Source: Buddleja alternifolia (taxonomy: Eukaryota > Streptophyta > Magnoliopsida > Lamiales > Scrophulariaceae). Taken from it: a stretch of 64,000 nucleotides of DNA. Position numbers and translations under genes: made by a program. Below, in pieces: positions 12,379 to 23,112 of the stretch. Each line of letters starts with the position of its first letter. Positions within the stretch are counted from its first letter, which is position 1. The stretch lies in NCBI GenBank assembly GCA_019426215.1, contig CM033403.1:2929001-2993000 (forward strand), in the 5' to 3' direction. Below the pieces are notes generated by a model. That model made no database searches. It saw only the letters and a list, made by a program, of their open reading frames with translations, and was not told the origin of the DNA.

Positions 12379-13463
12379 GATAATGCCTAGTCCTACTGGC
12401 AAATTGAAGCCCCAAAATATCACAAGTCTTGGGTTCTACTCCCACTGACAGTGTGAGGGTCTTATATTACAGGTCTTGGGTCCTACTCTCACCTACAGTG
12501 TGTGGATCTTTCTCTACTTTATTGGTAGTTGTTAGCTATTGTAATTTTGTATTATTTCTCTATGTTGATTCATATTCGTGATGTAATTGATACATGTAAC
12601 CGATTATCTCAAAAAAAATACCCAATCCTATTATTATAATATTTAAAATGAACCTAAATATATGGTTCCATCTCTTTCCTACGTGTACATGAGATGGATA
12701 ACTTCTCCTTTCAGTATTCTTCCACTTATATAATTTTCCATATTTAATATTTGACTTTTGAATGTTTATTTTTTAGGAATAAATGTATAATTCCATATGT
12801 TACTCCACAAAAATCTCTATTGTCTTTAATTCAATTATTATTACTATTTATGACAATTAAAATTTTACTAAATATATATTATAGTAAGTTTATTTTGAAT
12901 CTGAGAATCATCATTAATTTTTTTAATCAAATAAATCAAAAATATATAGTTTCTGACAAGTAAAAACATTTAATCTTTTTTTATATCATATAAATCTTTC
13001 CACTTTTATAGGTCCACTTTATTTAGAATAAAATTTGTTATTAATTTTGTTTTTCAAAATTTATTGTTCACATATTTTGGGAAATCCAATTACAGTCTGT
13101 CGTCAAGTATCATGATTATAGAAAAAATGAAAAACAAAAGGTATCCAGATTATAGTTCTTCTAAACACTAAACAGTAGGACCTCTCTCCCCTCCCACTTA
13201 TATAAGAGTAATAATGGTTTAAAAATATTATGAATCAATTGGTTTCTTTATTATTATTATTACTACTATTATATTATTTATAGTGTAGTAAAGTCTATGG
13301 TGAAAATTTCGGTCTGTCCAACTTGACAATTTTGATTCCAAATAGTGTGTTTAAGTTTTTAATCCTTGATTAGCTCCCTTAATTAAGTTAATATAACATT
13401 GCTTTAAACTCTTTCCTTATTTTATTCAATTATGAATCACATATCCGAAGGCACTATTGTAGC
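11817..13463. other. AT-rich spacer, no gene seen
   Basis: It contains an AT dinucleotide run of about 30 bp at 12346-12375 and the SINE-like unit described separately. An ATT-type microsatellite lies near 13247-13270. No ORF here resembles a known protein. Confidence 0.6.
12378..12618 (+). repeat. SINE-like unit, tRNA-derived (tentative)
   Basis: A possible polymerase III A box (TAGTCCTACTGG, one base longer than consensus) lies at 12388-12399 and a B box (GTTCTACTC, one mismatch) at 12433-12441. The B-box segment is partly duplicated near 12475. A short A-run ends the unit at 12611-12618. I see no clear target duplication, so this stays tentative. Confidence 0.4.
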
Positions 13464-14729
13464 CTATATATATTGGCTGGTGATAATGCCAAAGCAAAAA
13501 CCCTCTTGGCAGAGCAAAATGAATGAAATGACTACTATGTCCTCCACGGTCAATGGTCATTAAAATAGTTACCAATCAGTTCCATAATTAGTGATTTAAT
13601 CCCTTAAGTGCTGTGTGTTGTGACTATGAATGTTATGCGTGTCTTGTGCCACCTGCCAACTCAGTCTTAAATTTTTTTTTCTTTATTTTCTAAACTGGGT
13701 CAAGTTTTGAATTATAAATATTATATATTTTCTTTCCCTATTTCCAATTCTTTTAAGTGCCATTCTACTCACTGAAATTATTAAGAAGAAATTAATAAAA
13801 AAAACTTCTAGGTAAATCTTATGGACACAAAAATATTCAAGCAAATTCTTTACTTCATATATAGAAGTTATTTTCGTTCATAAGAATATGCTAACTCAGT
13901 CTCATCATAAAGTATTTTATACTATAATATTGAATAAAAAATCTGTAATGTAATTCATACCAATATTTATTTCATTAAATATATATAGATGGCTTCAAAC
14001 TGATATTCAAGATCTAAAATTAAAGAGAATTATTTATGCAAGAAGTATTGCAATTGAAGCCCTAGAACAAATTAAGACCATAATATTACTTAGTAATAAA
14101 TTTTCTATTAATACAATATCCAATGGCAATTAAAAAATAATAATATTTATTTTACATACAGATTAATTTGTTAATAGATATTAGTGCAAGATTATATCTA
14201 CCCAAATTTGACCATAAAACCAAAAGATATGACATCACATATTAATAAATTAATGATATTTATTTGTTGGTATTCAGGATTAAAAGAATTTATAGGTTAG
14301 TGCGACAAAAACAAAAAGGAGTAAATATTAAATAAAGATATTATTTGGTTGTACTAAATTACTAATAGGCTATATACTGTAGATATATTTTTACTTATGT
14401 TTATTGAACCATTTTGATTAAAAAAAAAGTTAATATACAAAATAAAGTTTGTAAGTATCGACAAAAATTAAAAATAAAACATGGAGACAATCGTGTTGAT
14501 GAATGTAAGAGAAGTGGGCTTTGCTGTTTCTTAATTTAATATATAGAGAGACAATAACTTTCAAGGATTTTAATAGGAAAGAGAGTGATTATTGGATATT
14601 GTGATTTTAATAGGAAAGAGAGTGATTATTGGATATTGTTCTTTGAATATGAAGGATAAAAGTGGCATTTGAAGAAGTTTGCTTTGGCAAGAGGGTTTTT
14701 GCTTTGGCATTATCAGCAGCCATATATAT
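13464..14729. repeat. Foldback: about 50-bp inverted arms 1.2 kb apart
   Basis: The left arm at about 13464-13516 and the right arm at about 14679-14729 are near-perfect reverse complements. They include 28 identical bases at 13481-13508 paired with 14684-14711. Weaker complementarity continues inward for another 40 bases or so. The 1.16-kb loop is AT-rich and has no recognisable coding region. It may be a foldback or MITE-type element, or an inverted duplication. Confidence 0.7.
14566..14639. repeat. Perfect 37-bp tandem duplication
   Basis: The 37 bases at 14566-14602 are repeated without change at 14603-14639, just outside the right arm of the foldback. Perfect identity suggests a recent duplication. 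Confidence 0.95.
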
Positions 14730-14944
14730 TCCTTTTTTCTTAAGAAATCCATCTTACAAGTTACAACCGGCCACTTTTTGTTTTTTGAAAGCTATTTACT
14801 TTTCTTTTATGGAAATATAGCTCTCTATTTCCGTGTAAGTTATTGTTATCTTTGGATATTATTATATTTTTCAATTCAAGTTATTTAGTGTATCAATTTT
14901 TTAATCATGTATATGTGTGAATAATTGTGGTGTAGGGTGGAGTA

Positions 14945-14970
14945 TACTACTAGAAAACATTCAAACAGCA
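14945..14970 (+). repeat. Left terminal inverted repeat of the CACTA element
   Basis: Twenty-six bases pair with 50909-50934 with one internal mismatch beyond the terminal base. The subterminal AGCAACG repeats run to about 15330. Confidence 0.8.
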
Positions 14971-15609
14971 TGGAGAGAAATACCTAGCTAAATGACGAAT
15001 TTTATAGCTAATTTATGTTACCAACGAAATCAGCAACGTAAATGTACACGTAGATATATCGCTCGTAGCTAATCTCAGCAACGCAAATTTAAGTTACTGA
15101 TTTAGCTACGTAATTCACCAACGTAATTGTACGTTGCTGATCGGCTACGATACAAATACTTAGCTAATTCTAGCAACGTAATTTTTCGTTGCTAATTTCA
15201 CAACGAATCTATTACCTTGCAAAATTTGATGTTAATATATTCCGATATATTAAACTAATATAATTTAGCAAAGAATATTTTCCCTACTAAATTTGATATT
15301 CAAGAATTAGCAATAAAACTTCCTATTGCTAATTTCGTTGCTAATATTTCAAATAATTTGTTAAAAAACCAAATTATATTTATTTCCAAATGTACCTAAT
15401 TAATAGATAAATAATAATGCATATTCAACGAAATCACCTAAATAGAAATCTAGCATAATAGAAATTAATATAAAATATCAATAACAATATTCCAAATGTC
15501 TACATAACCTACAACAATGCATATCCAAATATAAAAGTACCACGTCATAACATAGTATAATAAAACGTCATCACGAAATCAAATAAAAGTGTCTAATATG
15601 AGCGACAGA

Positions 15610-16379
15610 TTACTCTTGAGAATGGAGCTGACCAAAAGAATTATGTTGATCGGGAGAAGGAAGTTGGTCAGACAACTGAGAATGAATCGGAGGATGTTGG
15701 CCTGGTGCTTGATAATGACCGGAAACATGAAATTGAATAGCTGGAGTCATGAAATGACCAGGAGGTGGAGCTGGATAGTAATTGGAAGCTGGAGGTGGGT
15801 ACTATCCGACGGAAGCTGGAGGTGGGTATTGTCCGGCGGGAGCTGGAGGTGGGTACTGACTGGTGGGAGATGGAGTAGAGTCCTACCGAGAAGAGTATTG
15901 GCCAGGAGAAAAGTGTTAGCTTGAAAAACTAGCTTGAGTAGCCCGAGTAATAGAGAGGATTTGACTAAGACTAGCTTTAATTTCTTGTTGCTCTTTCTTC
16001 ATTTCTTGCATTTCTTCCTTAAGGTGCTCTATTTCTAGCTGTGAGCAGTTGTTGCTTGGGATAGCACTAGAAGAAGTAAAACTATCACTGTATGAGTTTC
16101 CAAACCCATAGCAACTCCTCACGCCTCAGCCCATACTTCAGGAATAAATGTAGATGATCCTTGGGACAACCTCGCGCTTCCACTACTCTGAGTGTGATTC
16201 TCCTTTAATCTAGTGTAAGTCTCCTGCAAGGTAAGATATAATTAAAATCAAAATAATAACTCTATATTGTGATGCTTATTACTAATCAACCAAAAAAAAC
16301 TCACCAATACTCGCTTTGACTTCTCATCTACAAAAAGTCCTTGTCCTTGATTCGTTCTATACATCGAATAAAAACCATG
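15610..16379 (-). pseudogene. CACTA transposase, C-terminal exons (Ptta/En/Spm type)
   Basis: Two exons with canonical splice sites are visible. Exon one (about 16379-16305) encodes a segment with QGQGLFVDEKSKRVL and ends at a GTGAGT donor. An 81-bp intron (16304-16224) ends in TTGCAG. The next exon starts at 16223 with ETYTRLKENHTQ. FVDEKSKR followed by ETYTR is the hallmark of plant transposase family Ptta/En/Spm (Pfam PF03004), whose usual next landmark, a CYGFGNSY-like block, follows after a one-base frameshift. A Glu/Lys-rich coiled coil (about 16035-15965) and a Pro/Gln/Tyr-rich tail with YPPPA repeats complete it. Two or three stops interrupt the tail; the end is taken at TAA 15612-15610. 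Upstream exons and the TNP2-type partner were not recognised. Confidence 0.75.
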
Positions 16380-18240
16380 TCATGAAGCACTGGTTTTCCA
16401 CCATTTTTGTTAGCCTACAATTTTCGAAATATACATTGTGCATCAAAATTGTTGCAAAAAACATCATAGACATGTTAAAGGTTTTAGAAGTAACAAAGAA
16501 TAAGTGTACGAGTGTGTATAAGTTTCTATCTTTCACGCTATATCAAATTCAAGCAAAGAACCATAAGTCCCACAAAAAGCCAAAATTCAGAATATCGTAA
16601 TCAATATTCCAACATGCATAGAACTACTAAAAGATTTGAACTTGGGTTATCATTTAAATTTAAGTGCAAATATAAACTTGGGTTCACATAAGATCTCAGA
16701 TTGAGATCTTGATACACTGATTTCCCACAATTAAGGCAAACATAATCAACCTTTCAATATCAATTATCATGTACCTCAATATCAAATACCATCTTTCTAA
16801 GAAATCAAAACTAATCTTACTCTCGGCTGCACAATGTTTTTGCTCTTGGACAATTCTTAATATTAGGGGTAAAAAGGTTTGGGAGCTTGTCAGCCAAATA
16901 CCCGGAACTAAATGTGTCAAATTGGGTCTGAACATTTTCATCACTAATTTAAATCTCTAACAAATTCTACATAATAGAAGACCAAAAAAAAAAGAAAAAA
17001 ACAACAAAGTAATTCGACAACTTTTTAGAAGCCCCCTATTTTGCATCTTAGTACAATAACCACAAAAATAGTAATTATTTGATTACTACAGTAGATTACT
17101 ACAATAGTAATAAGGATATAGAAATATAAAACTTTAAGAATAATTTAACCCTTTCTACTATTTTATTACGTAGATTATAGTTCAAAATTTTAATAGGAGT
17201 ATCAGGTTATAAAAAACTTAGTATTACACTGATTTACAATAACTAAGTATTTTTCCTATTTGTATATATTACTAGGTATACGTAAATTAAAATTATTATT
17301 AGAGAAAAATGTGAAGTGTGAAAACTGAATGGTAAACTAAAATTACCCGTTAAATATTACCCAGGCATGTTTCTATCTGGGTCCAATCACTCAGTAAAAT
17401 TTAGTGATACATACTAAGTGGTAATTCAAATTCTTTTGCCAGAACAATATTCCAGGATTTTTTTTTGTTACAATAATAAATATATATATATACTCTCCAA
17501 GATGGACCAAGTCCTTCAACGATGTTCTCACCGGAGTCCAATGTGAATAATTTTTAACAGGTATTTTTGGATTGACAATGGCTCCTTTTGGATTCATTCA
17601 ATCTTGGTTCTTTATATAGGAACCAGTTGGAACCAACCCGATCCAACCCAGACCCAAACCATATTAAACCCTTTCCATTTAAACCCATCTTGGAACCAAT
17701 CCATTTTGGAACCAACTCAATTGAACCCAATCCAATCCACCCATTTGCCACCTCTACCGCGAACTTAAACAAATCAAGAAACTCACAAAAATGTAATAGC
17801 AATATCCAGGCATAAAAATGAATAGGTGTGAAATTGGAATCAGCAAGCCCGGTTAAATAACAAAAACCAGCAGCCAAACATGTGAATAGGTGTGAAATTG
17901 GATCCCTTCACATGTAATCATTTTTAGCAAAATTCACAGCAGTACAAAATCTAGGTTGCTGCTCGAAAATCAGTTTTTATTTTTTGAAATAAATCATTTC
18001 AATATATAAATTAAAGCCTACTAATCCTTGCTATGAAACACCTAAATGCACCCGTCAAAAAACACCTAAATGCAGATTAATGTGAAGAAATGGCAGCAAA
18101 AGCTTACGAGAGTAAGTTGGTGGTGGATCTTCTTTAGAGACTCAATTTCCTGCTCCTTCAGAGAGAGCAACGACGGCCTTCAAACAAGATGTAGATGAAG
18201 TTTCGTAAAGTTTTGGGTATACAAATTCCCTCTCTTGTAA
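16380..18240. other. CACTA interior, AT-rich, little recognisable
   Basis: No exon can be defended here, though the missing transposase N-terminus should lie to the right of 16379 on the minus strand. At about 17588-17760 there is degenerate GGTTTGGGT-type low complexity that ends, on the minus strand, in TAGAGGTGGCAAATGGG. That resembles one family of plant hAT termini, but no partner end was found. A 19-base segment, GAATAGGTGTGAAATTGGA, occurs at about 17820 and again at 17883. Confidence 0.5.
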
Positions 18241-18520
18241 ATAAGACTTAGGAGGAAATGTACCTTAAAAATCTTAACCAAACTTGCGGCGGCGGCGGGA
18301 GGATCTTGAGGAGATGACGATGTATGATGGTGGTTCCGAGCTGGTCGGAGGTGGATCTGCCAGAGACTGTCAGCGAGAGGCGGAGCTGGTTATGGGCCAA
18401 GACCAGCTCGGCCGTTGGATCCCCAAGTAGGGGGGTCATTTAGCAATTTAAACCCCCCCTTCCTTTCTTGTGATCCAACTGCCGAGGCTGGGCCGAGACC
18501 ACAGCATAGAATTTTCCGCT
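18241..18520 (-). other. GC-rich island, gene-leader-like
   Basis: This patch is much richer in G and C than its surroundings. A CCG-repeat stretch (18287-18300) is followed on the minus strand by TTAAGGTACATT, which could be a splice donor. Two imperfect inverted copies of a GATCCAAC-GCCGAG unit sit at about 18393-18422 and 18471-18500. No protein family is recognised. It could be a 5' leader of the CACTA gene or a captured host fragment. Confidence 0.35.
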
Positions 18521-18641
18521 GGTTAGGGCATGATTTTGATTGAATCTGAAATTTTCAAAGTCCCGCATGGAATATATCCCATTTTTTGTGATTAGATTTA
18601 GTATTAAATATTATGAGCAAAATTCTAACTAAAAAGCCCTT

Positions 18642-18740
18642 TGGTGTAGTGGCATTCAGCCTTTAAGAGTTGTGGGAGTGTCACAGGTTCTATTCCTCTA
18701 GAAGTCATTTTACTTTTGTTTTAAATTTTAATCATTGTTT
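18642..18740 (+). repeat. SINE-like polymerase III promoter unit (tentative)
   Basis: A perfect A-box match, TGGTGTAGTGG (18642-18652), is followed by a B-box-like GTTCTATTC (18687-18695, one mismatch) at tRNA-like spacing. It does not fold as a tRNA gene. No target duplication or clear tail was found. Confidence 0.4.
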
Positions 18741-18989
18741 ATTTAATCAAATTAATATGAATATAAATAAACTCTTTAAATATAATTTACTTTTCATGTA
18801 TAATTTCTATTCAAAATCAAGATAAAATTTAATTTTATATTCTACCTCCGATCGAAGATGAAATTCAAATTTGCATTTCGTCCATCAACTCGTATCAAAT
18901 TTAAAAGGGTGAGACAAAATATGTGTTGTACGTACATTATAAGTCATTTTATAATTCGTATCAAATTAATTAAAGTTTATATATATATA

Positions 18990-19439
18990 TATATATATCA
19001 TTTATGATATACAGATACGAGGACAGACATAATACGACACAGATATAAATACGATAAATTTCAAAATTTTAGGATCTCAAACGTTGATGGTACGTTTATG
19101 TATATGCTTCTATAATATTTTTTAAAAAACTTTAATTCAATAGATTCATTTATATATATAAAAAAATTGTATAGTTCTTTAAATTTCTTTGTAATTTCTT
19201 TAACTTTTAGTTTTTAACAAAAGACCGAAATATTACTTCTTTTCCTACTTTATCTCAAAAGGTATTGTATAATATGAAATGTTTACCTTGTCTGATATCC
19301 AAAGCGTGCCAGATACTTCAAATTTTATATCGGATACGGTATCCTAAATTTCACTTTTATTTTTATTTTCAAAAACTTTGAAAATGTCCCGGCCACGGTA
19401 TTCGGGAGTATCCATAGCGGATAGGTACGACATGGATAC
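18990..19439. repeat. GATACG-type degenerate repeat tract
   Basis: Words such as GATACGAC, GGATACGG and GTATCC recur in both orientations at 18990-19070 and 19290-19440. They resume after Sirevirus D at 24822-24870. This looks like the subterminal region of a decayed DNA transposon that was the target of D. No terminal repeat could be fixed. Confidence 0.4.
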
Positions 19440-19444
19440 GATAC
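19440..19444. repeat. Target-site duplication of Sirevirus D (left)
   Basis: GATAC precedes the element. The same five bases follow it at 24822-24826. Confidence 0.9.
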
Positions 19445-21174
19445 TGTTGGTCCCACTGAGCGTTTAGAAGGGGGGGGGGGGTTGAATAGATGCTTAGGTC
19501 TTTTCGACGCTTCAAAATTTTCTTATCAAATTCTTTTTGGACGCTTGAGAAATGTAAACGCTTCACTAGATGCTTGAGAGATAGGCGCTTGACTTGAGCG
19601 TCTAATGAAGACTGTTTTGATAAAGTTAACTTAGACTTAGTGATTTCAACTATTACCAAAGTAGGGTAAAGTTTCAATCACTTAATCAGGGTTAGCACAG
19701 CGGAAGTATTTTATAAGTCTTCCCTTTGAAAATGTTTAGCGTCACAAAGTTTTTCCTTAGTTGCTTTTCTTTAGAAACGATTTTGAACGTTTCGAGTACT
19801 TAGTGCTTGGCTTGGCGCTTAAGACTGATTTGAAAGCTTAGCGTTCACTTTTGACTTAAATTAGACGCTTGACGGTTTTATATGCTTTTTAGATATGTAA
19901 TATGCAAATGCAAAGTAAAGCACTAAAAATAGTAATGTGACACAATAATTTGTAAGGTTCACTAGGTGGTGTAATCCCAGCTACGTCCTTCTTCTCCTTT
20001 TACACTTGGAGGAAATCCACTAAAATGATTCTCAAAGAATCACACAGAATCTTCTACAAATTAGGGAACAGGATGACAAATGGCTTGAGCTCCTTGGTCA
20101 CATAGATTTTTGCTACAAGACACTTCTATCCTCGAAAGATGATCTCGGGCTCCTTGATCACTCAGACTTCAGCAGCAATAAAGATCTTCTTCAACAAGCT
20201 TCTCTCGCTCAGAAATACTGCTTATAAAAGGGTTTCAATGTCTTTCTCACTTAGATGAAAGGTTGAAGGGTTTTGTCACAGGTTTTGTTTGTTTTTGGAA
20301 AGATCAAACAACTTGGGATATCTCAATAATAGTTTGGATTCTTCTTTAAAGAGGTTTGAGATATCGGGTGACTGTCTTGGAATGTATTTGAGAAGCTCTA
20401 AAGGATATTGGAGCTTCAAGAAAGATCTTCTTCAACAAGCTTCTCTTACACAAAAATACTGCTTGTTGAAAGAATTAACTTTCTTGAATTCCAATTGGCT
20501 ATGGAGTTTGGAAGCTTTTTCTCTCAAATTATTTCAGCAAAGTTTTGGCTCTTCGCCCATTCTCTCCCTCTCACTGAATTTGCTGAGGGGAACTATTTAT
20601 AGGGTTTCTTGGAAATTGTCCGTTGGACACCATTGAGCGCAAATAGTCCCTTTTTTGACATTCCTTAATTTCTGCTGAATCCGATTGGACAGGAGCAGGA
20701 TTGAACTCTGAAAAGCTGACAGTCTAGTCAAAAGGTGGCTTGTCCACAAGTCAGAATGTCTTGTCACATTTAATGCATTTTGAATTTATTTCCGTTGGAA
20801 ATAAATGACCGTTGACAACTTGAGGATATATTTTAGGTGAATCGCTTGAGTAAACTGAGCGCTTGGTTCATAACTCCTAAAATAGTCTTTTAAGCGTTTG
20901 ACGGAGGCTTAAGACAAATCTTCATCTTCACTTGACTTCAGACGCTGATCTTCAACTTCATCTCTAATAGACTCACCTAGAATTCTATTAGCGACTCGGT
21001 ATCTAATACTAAGTCTAAAATCTACCAAGATAAAAATTACAAGCCTAACAAACTAATACACTTTCAAACGCTTATACATATATTCTATGAAACTATAAAC
21101 TTACATTCTTTTGGGGTCTAACATGAAATCCTATCTTGTCATCATCAAAACATCTAACAATGAAATTCCTAACA
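19445..21174 (-). repeat. 3' LTR of Sirevirus D
   Basis: A 1730-bp LTR, TGTTGGTCCC to CCTAACA in plus orientation. It contains a G-homopolymer at 19470-19480. Confidence 0.93.
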
Positions 21175-21363
21175 ATTTTCTCGTTTTTGATGATGTCAAG
21201 ACCTTACCTCTTATAACTCTTTTATAGATTAAGAGTTCAAAGAAAAGCCCAAAATAATATAAGTTAGCGTTTAGAAAGTCAGATTAGTTAGCTAAATTAA
21301 GATTAGCTTCAACAAGGTGGTTCAGCGATAAATCATTCATATATATCTGGAATTGAAAGCGTA

Positions 21364-21480
21364 ATGATTTATACTGAAGACTCATACCTTGTTTTCTTTC
21401 TTTTCCCCTTTTACTTCCCCCTTAAACTGCTTTTCTTACCTTTTCCCCCTTCTTGGCATCATCAGAGGAAAGGCTGCAGA
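21364..21480 (-). pseudogene. C-terminal scrap of the Sirevirus post-pol ORF in D
   Basis: The minus-strand translation contains DDAKKGE followed by a Lys/Gly/Glu-rich stretch. This matches the segment of copy E near 48085-48120 and the Lys/Glu-rich stretch of copy H near 58500. It is all that remains of the third ORF in this copy. Confidence 0.6.
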
Positions 21481-21611
21481 ATCTGCTTGAAGCGTTTGGT
21501 TGTTGGGAAAGTACTGCTGGCAAGCGACTCAAGGAGATTGACTTTTGAGCGCTTGGGAAGGAAGACACGTTGGTGTGGGGATAATCTTTCGACCACTTCT
21601 ATCGACCGCTC

Positions 21612-21735
21612 TGCGTCCACAGTCGCATCCACGTCTGGAAGGACAGTGCAACAAAATAAAATCCTCTAGCGATTTACACAGTCGCTTCCACGTTTGGAAG
21701 GTCAGTGAAAAATCTCTAGCGATTTCCACCACAGT
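21612..21735. repeat. Two degenerate tandem units of about 58 bp
   Basis: Each unit has the pattern CAGTCGC-TCCACGT-TGGAAGG-CAGTG followed by CTCTAGCGATTT. They lie in the spacer between the third-ORF scrap and gag in copy D. Confidence 0.7.
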
Positions 21736-22189
21736 TGATACAACTAGTAAATATCATTTATTGATATCACTCGTTGATAAAGTCTACCTCTAGATTATGC
21801 ATGATTTTTATAAAAGTTTTTATTAAGTGTTGAGGGGAATGTTCAACGCTTAACACCACTTGTTGAATTGATACCATCACTTGTTTAAAGATTTATGTTG
21901 ACGCTTGAACTGAAAGTCTTTTTATTTTGAGCGTCTAACACATCATGCAGAAATAACTATAAGCGTTGATGATCTATGTATATGAAAACAGTTTTTGATC
22001 ATTGACGCTTACACATGTTCAAGTACAATTTTAAGGTTTCCCCTAAATTTGATAACTTGTAACATTTTGAAAAACGCTTTTAGACAATATAATAAAGTGA
22101 ATTCCCCCTACATTATATGTCTAATAAAAATATGATGCATAATGATTAAGCGTTTAAATAAATTGTACCTTCAGAAATGAGAAGCAGGA

Positions 22190-23009
22190 TTTCTCTTTTG
22201 ATGTCTTAGAAATTTCTCAAATTTCTTGACCAATAAATCCATTTCCTGATCCTCATCTGATTATGTCGCTTCCACCTCACTGACTGATTTTCCTTTGATT
22301 TTGGTTGTAGCAATTAAGGCTCTGGATTCAGTCGCTGAAGACGAGGTGTCGCTGACTTCTCCTAATTCAAATTCAAAAGCCCTTAGCTCCGAGAACACAT
22401 GTTCTGGCGTAATGATGTCCAACATTTGTGATTCTCTCATTGCTACGGTCTTTATCAAATATTTGCTCGGGAGACTTCTAAAAATCTTTTTGACCATTTC
22501 CTTGTTGGTCAATTCCTTATCCAAGAACGATAACTCTGTAATAAGCGACGTAAATCTCGCATCCAATTGATCTAGCGTTTCATTAAGCATCATCTTAAAA
22601 CTTTCAAATCTTAGCATGGCTATGGAGAGCTTGTTCTCCTTCATCTGCGCTGAACCTTTACATATCGTGGCTAACTTATTCCAAATTTCCTTAGTCGTTT
22701 TACATGACTTGACCTTGTTGAATAAATTATCATTGTCTCCAATGGCTGTATAGAGAGCGTTTCGTCCAACATTATCCAAATTTGCTCTTCGACGCTAATC
22801 AGCTGACCACTTATGCTTTGGCTTCTCAACATAACCATCTGGAGTCGCTTCAGTCGCTCCAGGCGCTTTAGTGATGACTTTGAATCTTCGAATTGGTCCA
22901 TCTGAAATGATATCACACATTTCACCATCACAAGCACAAAGATAAGTAAATGCTTTGACCTTCCATGAGTCATAGTTTGACTCGGTCAACTTTGGAACTC
23001 AAATGCCAT
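22190..23009 (-). pseudogene. gag: Sirevirus D gag fragment
   Basis: The N-terminal gag domain starts at ATG 23009-23007 (MAF). It shifts frame within the first ten codons, then continues SNYDSWKVKAF in line with the other copies. One stop (near 22797) interrupts it. At about 22190, after LLVKKFEKFLRHQKR, the sequence jumps to what in copy E is the spacer just after RNase H (near 32200). The zinc knuckle, coiled coil and basic tail are all lost in this single deletion. Confidence 0.88.
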
Positions 23010-23097
23010 TTAAAAAAAATTTAAAAAAGCAACTAAATTTAAAAAGGGATCTAAACAAGCAGTTACGCTCGAAAATTTTGAAAATTTGACTTTCAAC

Positions 23098-23112
23098 CGC
23101 TCTGATACCACT
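23098..23112 (-). other. Primer-binding site of Sirevirus D
   Basis: Minus-strand AGTGGTATCAGAGCG directly follows the 5' LTR. It contains the intact initiator-Met tRNA primer sequence. Confidence 0.9.

Noticed and set aside
15589..15924. Plus-strand ORF with repeated WRWVL units
   Set aside because: It is the reverse of the Pro/Tyr-rich tail of the CACTA transposase; the minus strand reads as known family sequence and the plus strand does not.
18248..18439. Minus-strand ORF in the GC-rich island as a host gene
   Set aside because: Sixty-three codons with no recognisable family and no supporting exon nearby.
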